A DNA stretch of 10,331 nt from an uncultured Lachnospiraceae bacterium. Lineage in GTDB: Bacteria; Bacillota; Clostridia; Lachnospirales; Lachnospiraceae. The notes under the pieces were generated by a model. That model was given only the letters and a program-made list of their open reading frames with translations. It made no database searches and had not been told where the DNA came from. Where the stretch lies: assembly GCA_947625995.1 (NCBI GenBank), contig CANQQN010000058.1:1-10331 (forward strand). Direction: 5' to 3'. Below are positions 1 to 6,151 of the stretch, in pieces; positions within the stretch are counted from its first letter, which is position 1, and each line of letters starts with the position of its first letter. A program made the position numbers and the translations under genes.

Positions 1-78
1 AAATTGGATAAAATACACAAAATATCTGTAATAATAATGTGAAAAATAGAGAAAATAACTATGCGAGAGAAAATTTCC

Positions 79-107
79 TTGCATTTAAAGGAAAGAACGT
101 ATATAAT
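79..107 (+). promoter_or_regulatory. Candidate sigma-A promoter of the sugar-binding protein gene
   Basis: A perfect -10 box TATAAT at 102-107 lies 17 bp downstream of a partial -35 box TTGCAT at 79-84. The expected transcription start is near 113-115, which gives a leader of about 75 nt before the binding-protein gene. The -35 box matches the consensus only in its TTG, as expected for a regulated promoter. The DNA at 1-78 is AT-rich with no gene. It holds a weaker possible promoter (TTGGAT at 4-9, TGTAAT at 27-32, 17-bp spacer) that could be an alternative start. Confidence 0.6.
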
Positions 108-120
108 TTGAACCATAAAA

Positions 121-138
121 GCTGGAAACGTTTCCAGC
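121..138. promoter_or_regulatory. LacI/CcpA-type operator, perfect 18-bp palindrome
   Basis: GCTGGAAACGTTTCCAGC is a perfect inverted repeat with a central CG, the form bound by LacI-family repressors, whose hinge-helix leucine inserts at the central CpG step. It lies just downstream of the predicted transcription start, where a bound repressor would block initiation or early elongation. Two candidate binders exist. One is the LacI-family regulator encoded at 3419-4438 in the same locus. The other is the global regulator CcpA, because the core TGGAAACGTTTCCA fits the cre consensus TGWAANCGNTNWCA except at its two W positions. The sequence alone does not separate them. Confidence 0.75.
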
Positions 139-189
139 GAGGCGCACAGTGTTATTTTTATCTAATTTATCCAAAAGGAGGTAACCTTT

Positions 190-1554
190 ATGAAAAAGAA
201 AATCCTGGCTGTTTTACTGACAGGAGCTATGGCGCTGACATTGTTTGCAGGCTGCGGCAATGACTCCGGCTCCACAGGCACTACATCAACAAAAGCGCCC
301 TCGTCCGACAGCGGATCAGGGGACGATTCCGCAAGCGGTTCGGGTTCCGTTTATTATCTGAATTTCAAACCTGAGGCGGACGCGGCATGGCAGCAGCTGG
401 CAGAGGACTACAAGGATGAGACTGGCGTTACGGTAAAAGTTGTGACCGCCGCATCCGGCACTTATTCCGATACACTTACGGCTGAGATGGCAAAATCAGA
501 AGCTCCTACCATTTTTAATATTGGTAATGCGCAGGGTCTGAAAGACTGGAATGATTACGCGCTTGATCTGACCGGCTCTAAGGTTTATGACGAGCGGATC
601 AATGATGATTATGTTCTCTTTGATGAGACAGGCGCTCCCAAGGCGCTGGGTTACTGCTATGAGTCATTCGGCATCATTGTAAACAAAGCGCTTCTTGAGA
701 CAGCAGGCTACTCCCTTGACGACATTAAAGATTTTGACACATTGAAGGCTGTAGCGGACGACATTCATGCACGTGCCGGCGAGCTTGGCTTTGATGCATT
801 TTCTTCACCGGGCCTTGAGAGTTCCTCAAGCTGGAGATTTTCCGGCCACCTTGCAAATCTGCCGTTGTTCTACGAGTTCCGCGATGACAACGTGACAGAG
901 CAGCCCGCCACCATCACAGGTGCTTACCTTGACAATTTCCGTAAGATCTGGGATCTGTATATCACAGATACCGCTGCAACTGCAACCAGCCTTTCCACCA
1001 GCACAGGCGATGAGTCCGAAGCTGAGTTCGGAAACGGCAAGGCTGTATTCTATCAGAACGGCGACTGGGAGTATGCGAACCTGACTGCTGCCGACAAATT
1101 CGGCATGAATCCGGATGATCTGGCGATGATCCCCATCTACTGTGGCGTAGAGGGTGAGGAAAACGCAGGTCTGAATTCCGGTACGGAGAACTGCTGGGCC
1201 ATCAATGCAAAGGCCAGCGAGGATGACATTCAGGCAAGCCTTGATTTCCTGTACTGGGTCGTGACTTCCGACAAGGGTACAACGATGCTTTCCGAGCAGT
1301 TCAGTGGTATTCCTTTCAAGAACGCGAAGGATTCCGTCAATGTATTCGGCGCGGACGCGAAGGAATATGCAAGCGCAGGTAATTATACACTGTCATGGGC
1401 ATTCAACCATACGCCGAACGTAGACAGCTGGCGCGCAACTGTTGTGACCGCATTGACAACCTACTCAGCAGATCCTACCGACGCAAACTGGGAGGCTGTA
1501 GTTCAGGCTTTCGTAGACGGCTGGGCTTATGAGTACAATGTACAGAACGGCTGA
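190..1554 (+). CDS. ABC transporter sugar-binding lipoprotein (family 1, MalE-like)
   Basis: This is the extracellular solute-binding protein of a CUT1-type carbohydrate ABC importer, anchored to the outer face of the membrane. Residues 1-21 form a lipoprotein signal peptide (MKKK, a hydrophobic stretch, then the lipobox LFAGC), which makes C22 the lipidated cysteine. A Ser/Gly/Thr-rich linker of about 30 residues (23-52) follows, then the periplasmic-binding-type fold. GKAVFYQNGDWEY at about 283-295 matches the conserved GKaAm...G.W segment of family 1 binding proteins. The length (454 residues) is normal. The start is set by AGGAGGT at 176-182, 7 nt upstream. The permeases follow after an intrinsic terminator, so this gene is probably expressed above them. 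The substrate is inferred to be an alpha-glucan oligosaccharide only because malQ is nearby. The fold itself does not identify the sugar. Confidence 0.93.
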   Translation: MKKKILAVLLTGAMALTLFAGCGNDSGSTGTTSTKAPSSDSGSGDDSASGSGSVYYLNFKPEADAAWQQLAEDYKDETGVTVKVVTAASGTYSDTLTAEMAKSEAPTIFNIGNAQGLKDWNDYALDLTGSKVYDERINDDYVLFDETGAPKALGYCYESFGIIVNKALLETAGYSLDDIKDFDTLKAVADDIHARAGELGFDAFSSPGLESSSSWRFSGHLANLPLFYEFRDDNVTEQPATITGAYLDNFRKIWDLYITDTAATATSLSTSTGDESEAEFGNGKAVFYQNGDWEYANLTAADKFGMNPDDLAMIPIYCGVEGEENAGLNSGTENCWAINAKASEDDIQASLDFLYWVVTSDKGTTMLSEQFSGIPFKNAKDSVNVFGADAKEYASAGNYTLSWAFNHTPNVDSWRATVVTALTTYSADPTDANWEAVVQAFVDGWAYEYNVQNG

Positions 1555-1567
1555 TCTTAAAATTTGG

Positions 1568-1599
1568 CAGGGGTGGGCAAAAGCCCGCCCCTGTTTTTT
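1568..1599 (+). terminator. Strong intrinsic terminator between binding protein and permeases
   Basis: An 11-bp stem, 1568-1578 paired with 1583-1593, contains one G-U wobble and a GC-rich core closed by an AAAA loop. Six T residues follow at 1594-1599. It begins 13 nt after the binding-protein stop codon. The next gene shows no clear promoter of its own, so the hairpin probably terminates partially and lets a fraction of transcripts continue into the permease genes. It may also protect the 3' end of the abundant upstream mRNA. Confidence 0.9.
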
Positions 1600-1634
1600 A
1601 AAATAAGAGATGGATCTGAGAGAGGAGAATGATT

Positions 1635-2555
1635 TTGAAAAAGGGAAAGAAAATGAAGAACAGCGGACAGACGGTAAACAGTCAGTTGCTTCGCAAGCCG
1701 ATCCGCCGGTGCTTTCCGCTGTTTGTGATGCCGACGCTCATCTGTTTTTGCATCGGTTTTATATGGCCGTTTCTTCAGGGCATTTACCTTTCTTTTTGCG
1801 ATTTCAATACGCCGAAGGATGCAAAATGGATCGGCGTAGGCAATTACGCCAAGGCTTTTAAGGACGCGGGATTTATTCACGCGTTCTGGAATACGGCGGG
1901 GTTTGCGGTGGTTTCCATCATCCTCATTAATGTGGTTGCCTTTTTTATCGCCTATGCCCTGACGCAGAAGATGGCGGGCGCCAACTTGTTCCGAACCGTA
2001 TTTTTCATGCCAAACCTGATCGGCGGCGTGGTGCTCGGCTATATCTGGTCTATGATCTTTGACGCGATTCTGAAAGGATACGGTACCTATCTGACATCCA
2101 ATGCCACTTATGGATTTTGGGGATTGGTGATCCTTGTGGCATGGCAGCAGATCGGATATATGATGATCATTTACATTGCAGGATTCCAGTCGGTACCCGG
2201 CGACATGATCGAAGCCGCGAAGATCGACGGCGCCACAGGATGGCAGACGCTGACCCGCGTGATCATACCGAATATCATGCCTTCCGTGACTATTTGTACA
2301 TTCCTGACGCTGACCAATTCCTTTAAGATGTTTGACCAGAACCTTGCGCTGACCGGTGGTGCGCCTTCTGTGATGATGAACGGTGCAAAGCTGAATATGA
2401 CGGAGCTTCTTGCCCTGAATATTTATTCCACCTACAATATCAACAAAAGCTGGCACGGCGCGGCGCAGGCAAAGGCGGTTGTATTCTTCCTGCTGGTAGC
2501 GGTGCTGGCCATCGCCCAACTGACTGCCACAAGGAGTAAGGAGGTGCAGCAGTGA
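1635..2555 (+). CDS. CUT1 sugar ABC transporter permease (MalF-like)
   Basis: This is one of two integral membrane subunits forming the import channel. It shows about six hydrophobic segments. The permease EAA loop, which docks the ATPase, is at about residues 193-212 (EAAKIDGATG followed by IIP). At 306 residues it is a short MalF type without the long periplasmic insert of enteric MalF. The start is uncertain. The ATG at 1629 has the ribosome-binding GGAG (1624-1627) only 1 nt upstream. The TTG at 1635 has it 7 nt upstream and is preferred here. The ATG at 1653, behind AAGGGA, is a further option. The gene overlaps or abuts the second permease, so translation is probably coupled. No ATPase gene lies nearby, so a shared MsmX/MsiK-type ATPase is inferred. 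Confidence 0.9.
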   Translation: MKKGKKMKNSGQTVNSQLLRKPIRRCFPLFVMPTLICFCIGFIWPFLQGIYLSFCDFNTPKDAKWIGVGNYAKAFKDAGFIHAFWNTAGFAVVSIILINVVAFFIAYALTQKMAGANLFRTVFFMPNLIGGVVLGYIWSMIFDAILKGYGTYLTSNATYGFWGLVILVAWQQIGYMMIIYIAGFQSVPGDMIEAAKIDGATGWQTLTRVIIPNIMPSVTICTFLTLTNSFKMFDQNLALTGGAPSVMMNGAKLNMTELLALNIYSTYNINKSWHGAAQAKAVVFFLLVAVLAIAQLTATRSKEVQQ

Positions 2556-3412
2556 TGAAGAAAAAAGAGAAGACCACCTATTCCTTTCCCAGTAAGATCC
2601 TGACGGTGTTCTTTATTTTGCTGTGCCTGATCTGGATCATGCCGATCTTTGAGGTGCTGATCAATTCCTTCAAGGAAAACGCGGCGGTCAATACAAATGC
2701 GTTTGCCCTGCCGGATAAAGACAGCTTTGTGGGATTTGCTAACTATATCAAAGGAATGACGTTTGGAAACTATCCGTTTGCCAAGGCTCTTGGATTCAGC
2801 TTTTTGATCACAATCAGTTCTGTTGTAGTCATCCTGCTTTTTACATCCATGACAGCGTGGTATATTGCAAGGGTTGATTCCAAATTTGCGAGAATGTTTT
2901 ATTATCTGTGCCTGTTTTCCATGATCGTGCCCTTCCAGATGGTGATGTTTACGCTGTCGTTTACGGCAGACCAGTTGAAGCTGAATACGCCTTATGCGAT
3001 CCCTATTGTATATCTGGGATTTGGCGCAGGTATGGCCATTTTTATGTTTGTAGGTTTTATCAAAGGACTTCCCTTGGAGATCGAGGAGGCGGCTGCCATT
3101 GACGGCTGCGGTCCCATCCGCACATATTTCCGCGTTGTGTTTCCGATGCTGAAGCCGACGCTGATCTCCGTAGGGATTCTGGAAACCATGTGGGTGTGGA
3201 ATGATTACCTGCTTCCTTATCTGGTGCTGGACCGGACGAAATACATGACGATCCCCATTCTGGTACAGTATTTAAAGGGCAGCTATGGTTCTGTAGATCT
3301 TGGCGCGACCATGGCTGTGATCATGCTCAGTATCATTCCGATCATTATTGTGTATATCTTTTGCCAAAAACACATCATCAAGGGTGTGGCGGCCGGCGCA
3401 GTCAAAGGATAA
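2555..3412 (+). CDS. CUT1 sugar ABC transporter permease (MalG-like)
   Basis: This is the second membrane subunit of the same importer. It has an N-terminal basic stretch (MKKKEK) and about six transmembrane segments. The EAA loop is at roughly residues 178-200 (EAAAIDGCG, then FPMLKP), followed by ETMWVWNDYLLP, a segment typical of MalG-family permeases. The length of about 285 residues is normal. The ATG at 2555 overlaps the upstream TGA by one base (TGATG). A GTG at 2552 gives one extra residue and a 4-base overlap. The ribosome-binding GGAGG at 2540-2544 fits either start (10 or 7 nt). The overlap supports translational coupling with the first permease and a one-to-one subunit ratio. Confidence 0.92.
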   Translation: MKKKEKTTYSFPSKILTVFFILLCLIWIMPIFEVLINSFKENAAVNTNAFALPDKDSFVGFANYIKGMTFGNYPFAKALGFSFLITISSVVVILLFTSMTAWYIARVDSKFARMFYYLCLFSMIVPFQMVMFTLSFTADQLKLNTPYAIPIVYLGFGAGMAIFMFVGFIKGLPLEIEEAAAIDGCGPIRTYFRVVFPMLKPTLISVGILETMWVWNDYLLPYLVLDRTKYMTIPILVQYLKGSYGSVDLGATMAVIMLSIIPIIIVYIFCQKHIIKGVAAGAVKG

Positions 3413-3418
3413 AACGCA

Positions 3419-4438
3419 ATGACCATCAAAGATATTGCCAGAGAATCCGGATATGCGGTAGGTACGGTTTCCAGAGTGCTGAACAATCATCCTGACGTAT
3501 CGGACAAAGCACGGGAACAGATCATGGCAGTGGTCGAAAAGTACAACTTCCGTTTAAACAGAAATGCAAAATATTTAAAACAGCAGGCAAAACGTGGTAT
3601 CGCCATTGTGGTGAAGGGCTCCGGGAATATGCTGTTTGCCGCCATACTGGAGAAGATTCAGGGACTTGTCAGAAAAAAGGGGTATGTCTGTCAGATCTAT
3701 TATATCGGAGAGGAAGAAAACGAACTGGAGCATGCCATTCAGCTATGCAGAGAACGGCAGCCGCAGGGAATCTTTTTTCTGGGAAGCAACCGGGCGCATT
3801 TTCAGGAGTATTTCGCGGAGATCACGGTACCCTGTGTGCTTGTGACAAATTCTGCGAAAAACTGGGGATTTGAAAATCTTTCCAGTGTCAGCACCGACGA
3901 TGTAATGGCGGCTGCGGCGGCAGTGGAGCATTTGCTGACGCTTGGACATGAAAATATCGGGATACTGGGAGGACATGTAGAGTATTCGCAGGCTGCCAGT
4001 CCCCGATATCAGGGATGTGTCCGCGCTTTTGAAGCAAGAGGCTATTCCTTTTCCCCGAAGCGTCAGTATGAACCGGCACTATTTTCCATGGAAGAGGGAT
4101 ATCGCGCCATGGGGCGACTCCTTGACAAGATGCCGGAACTGACGGCGGTGTTCGTGATGGCAGATGTGATGGCTGTGGGCGCCATACGCGCCATAAGGGA
4201 CCGTCACCTGAAGGTGCCGGAAAACGTGTCCGTCATCGGCTTTGACGGGATCGAGCTTGGCAGATACCTGCATCCGAAGCTTGCGACCATACGGCAGAAC
4301 GGGATGCATATTGCCAGCAGGAGCGTGGAGATCTTGCATGATATGATTGAAAACGGAAGCGGCGCAACTCATGAGTTTGTACCTTTTGAAGTGATTTCCG
4401 GAGAAAGCGCCATTCAAAGATCGGAAGCTTGTATATAA
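3419..4438 (+). CDS. LacI-family transcriptional regulator
   Basis: This DNA-binding repressor has an N-terminal helix-turn-helix (residues 2-21, TIKDIARESGYAVGTVSRVL) and a hinge helix around 47-58 with the AKYL motif, whose leucine would insert into a central CpG. The C-terminal domain is a periplasmic-binding-like effector domain, including SVIGFDG at 271-277 and HPKLATIRQ further on. The length of 339 residues is standard. It starts 6 nt after the permease stop, behind AAAGGA, with no visible promoter of its own, so it is probably cotranscribed with the transporter. The natural target is the palindrome at 121-138, which would give repression released by an incoming sugar or its breakdown product. 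Effector and target are inferred. The family assignment is secure. Confidence 0.93.
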   Translation: MTIKDIARESGYAVGTVSRVLNNHPDVSDKAREQIMAVVEKYNFRLNRNAKYLKQQAKRGIAIVVKGSGNMLFAAILEKIQGLVRKKGYVCQIYYIGEEENELEHAIQLCRERQPQGIFFLGSNRAHFQEYFAEITVPCVLVTNSAKNWGFENLSSVSTDDVMAAAAAVEHLLTLGHENIGILGGHVEYSQAASPRYQGCVRAFEARGYSFSPKRQYEPALFSMEEGYRAMGRLLDKMPELTAVFVMADVMAVGAIRAIRDRHLKVPENVSVIGFDGIELGRYLHPKLATIRQNGMHIASRSVEILHDMIENGSGATHEFVPFEVISGESAIQRSEACI

Positions 4439-4439
4439 T
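4434..4439 (+). promoter_or_regulatory. Possible weak promoter -10 box before malQ
   Basis: TATAAT at 4434-4439 overlaps the lacI-family stop codon, but no good -35 box lies 16-18 bp upstream (CATTCA at 4411-4416). It could give malQ a low internal start. It may also be only a by-product of the AT-rich junction. Confidence 0.25.
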
Positions 4440-4476
4440 GTAATGGAAGTAATGTAAATAATGTAAATAATGTAAG
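4436..4476 (+). repeat. Short 9-bp direct repeats TAATGTAAA before malQ
   Basis: One diverged unit, TAATGTAAT (4436-4444), is followed after 5 bases by three perfectly tandem units at 4450-4458, 4459-4467 and 4468-4476. They read TAATGTAAA, TAATGTAAA and TAATGTAAG. Each unit contains ATGTAA, a start codon immediately followed by a stop codon. The first ATG overlaps the TAA stop of the regulator gene. The last unit runs into AAGGGA, the only candidate ribosome-binding site for malQ. Confidence 0.9.
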
Positions 4477-4490
4477 GGATGTGATAGCGT

Positions 4491-5993
4491 TTGAGAAAAA
4501 GCGGCGTATTGATGCATCTGTCATCTCTGCCTTCGCCTCACGGGATCGGTACAATGGGTGAGGCGGCATTGGACTTTCTTGATTTTTTGCAAAAAGCCGG
4601 ACAGACTTACTGGCAGCTTTTGCCAATATGCCCCACCAGCTACGGAGATTCGCCTTATCAGTCTTTTTCCAGTTATGCCGGGAATCCGTATTTTATCGAT
4701 CTGGACCAACTGGAAAAGGATGGTTTGCTAGAAAAACAGGAGTACGCGGCAGTGGATTGGGAGAGTGCACCGGACGACATAAATTACGGTGCTCTTTACC
4801 GGAAACGGTACGCGATCCTGCGAAAGGCCGCCGGGCGTTTTCTATCGAAGCAGGATAATCGATTCAATGAATTTTGCGAAAAAAACGCATATTGGCTTGA
4901 GGATTACGCTCTTTTCATGTCGTTGAAGGATGCCTTTGACGGCCGCCCTTGGACTGAATGGGAACAGGGACTTTGCCAGCGGGAAGAGTCGGCGATCCTT
5001 GCTGCCACCGAAAGATATAAAACAGACATCCTGTTCTGGAAAATATTGCAGTACCTCTTTTTTCGCCAGTGGACAAGGCTGCGCGCCTACGGGATGAAAA
5101 AGGGGATCCGCCTGATCGGAGATATGCCTATCTATATATCTCTGGATAGCGTGGAAGTATGGGCCCATCCAAAGCTGTTTCAGTTGGATGAAGACAGACA
5201 ACCGAAAGCTGTAGCCGGATGTCCTCCCGACGGTTTTTCGGATACAGGGCAGTTGTGGGGGAATCCGTTGTTTGACTGGGAATCTATGGCTGAGAACGGT
5301 TACTCTTGGTGGGTGGATCGGATCCGTTATCTGTGCGGGATCTATGACGTGCTCCGTATCGACCATTTCCGTGGGTTTGATTCCTACTATGCCATCCCGC
5401 GGGGAGAACCGGACGCCAGAAACGGCCACTGGGAAAAGGGCCCCGGAATAGAGTTGTTCCGTACCATTGAAAAGAAGATCGGAAGACCGCCCATCATTGC
5501 GGAGGATCTTGGCTTTATGACAGACTCCGTAAAGAAGCTTTTGCGGGAAACCGGTTTTCCCGGCATGAAGGTATTGGAATTTGCATTTGACAGCCGTGAT
5601 CCAAACGGCGCCTCCTATCTTCCAAAAACTTATATTCCCAACTGTGTGGCCTATACCGGCACGCATGACAACGACACCGTTAATGGTTGGATGGCCAGCG
5701 CGGACCCGAAGGATGTGGCACGTGCAAAACAGTATCTGGGGCTTAACAGTGAGGAAGGATACAACTGGGGGATGATGCGGGTGTTATGGAACAGCAACGC
5801 CGGCCTGACGATCGTGCAGGCGCAGGATCTGCTGGGACTTGGAAGCGAGAGCCGGATGAATACGCCCTCCACCGTGGGAAAGAATTGGCGCTGGCGCGCC
5901 CTACCAGGGAGTTTTTCAGATGATCTGGCAAACAAGATTCGGGAGGAAATGAAGGGCTGCGGCCGTCTTGCTGATGAAAAACAGATTGAATGA
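4491..5993 (+). CDS. malQ: 4-alpha-glucanotransferase (amylomaltase, GH77)
   Basis: This cytosolic enzyme transfers alpha-1,4-glucan segments between maltodextrins and releases glucose, making short oligosaccharides usable by maltodextrin phosphorylase. The N-terminal SGVLMHLSSLPSPHGIGTMG and PTSYGDSPYQSFSSYAGNPYFID are GH77 hallmarks. The catalytic triad is visible: nucleophile D291 in RIDHFRGF, acid/base E338 in IIAEDLG, and D393 in THDND. The C-terminal NTPSTVGKNWRWR is also typical. At 500 residues it is a compact bacterial form without added N-terminal domains. The start is a TTG at 4491, chosen because translation from it gives the conserved N-terminus. Its ribosome-binding AAGGGA is 11 nt away, which is rather far. 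It follows the regulator gene by 52 nt and may be cotranscribed with it. Confidence 0.96.
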   Translation: MRKSGVLMHLSSLPSPHGIGTMGEAALDFLDFLQKAGQTYWQLLPICPTSYGDSPYQSFSSYAGNPYFIDLDQLEKDGLLEKQEYAAVDWESAPDDINYGALYRKRYAILRKAAGRFLSKQDNRFNEFCEKNAYWLEDYALFMSLKDAFDGRPWTEWEQGLCQREESAILAATERYKTDILFWKILQYLFFRQWTRLRAYGMKKGIRLIGDMPIYISLDSVEVWAHPKLFQLDEDRQPKAVAGCPPDGFSDTGQLWGNPLFDWESMAENGYSWWVDRIRYLCGIYDVLRIDHFRGFDSYYAIPRGEPDARNGHWEKGPGIELFRTIEKKIGRPPIIAEDLGFMTDSVKKLLRETGFPGMKVLEFAFDSRDPNGASYLPKTYIPNCVAYTGTHDNDTVNGWMASADPKDVARAKQYLGLNSEEGYNWGMMRVLWNSNAGLTIVQAQDLLGLGSESRMNTPSTVGKNWRWRALPGSFSDDLANKIREEMKGCGRLADEKQIE

Positions 5994-6017
5994 CAGATTT
6001 GCATCAGGTATCAGGAT

Positions 6018-6061
6018 AAGAGAGGACCACATGGTGAGAATCATGATGGCCCTCTCTTTTT
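6018..6061 (+). terminator. Strong intrinsic terminator after malQ
   Basis: A long hairpin pairs AAGAGAGG (6018-6025) with CCTCTCTT (6051-6058). After one A/C mismatch, CCA pairs with TGG. After a bulged A, CATG (6030-6033) pairs with CATG (6042-6045). Five T residues run from 6057 to 6061. It starts 24 nt after the malQ stop and separates the sugar locus from the glycyl radical enzyme operon. Confidence 0.9.
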
Positions 6062-6082
6062 CGGCTTTTTTGAAATGCGTAT

Positions 6083-6111
6083 TTGACATTTCCATGGAGG
6101 TAATGTATACT
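6083..6111 (+). promoter_or_regulatory. Near-consensus promoter of the glycyl radical enzyme operon
   Basis: A perfect -35 TTGACA at 6083-6088 and a TATACT -10 box at 6106-6111 are separated by exactly 17 bp. Transcription would start near 6118, giving a leader of about 34 nt. The spacer carries the 8-bp palindrome TCCATGGA (6091-6098), which is too short to call an operator. No recognisable Rex, Fnr or cre site was found around it. Confidence 0.8.
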
Positions 6112-6151
6112 TGAAATAACTATGAAATAAAGGTAAAAGGGGTGCTGTGCA

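Noticed and set aside
61..84. Imperfect inverted repeat beginning ATGC and ending GCAT over the -35 region
   Set aside because: Only 8 of 12 position pairs match and the centre is not symmetric. This is too weak to call a binding site.
39..263. Small plus-strand open frame of 74 codons across the leader
   Set aside because: It runs through the promoter, operator and ribosome-binding site and into the lipoprotein signal peptide in another frame, with no ribosome-binding site of its own.
1557..2519. Long minus-strand open frame (320 codons) opposite the first permease
   Set aside because: It mirrors the permease coding frame. Its translation is rich in His, Arg and Gln with no recognisable domain, and the plus-strand protein has clear transmembrane and EAA features.
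5544..5562. Palindrome-like CGGGAAACCGGTTTTCCCG within malQ, considered as a second operator
   Set aside because: The 7-bp arms are perfect, but the centre is an asymmetric 5-bp spacer without the central CpG symmetry of the leader operator. It encodes an ordinary conserved stretch of MalQ, so chance is more likely.
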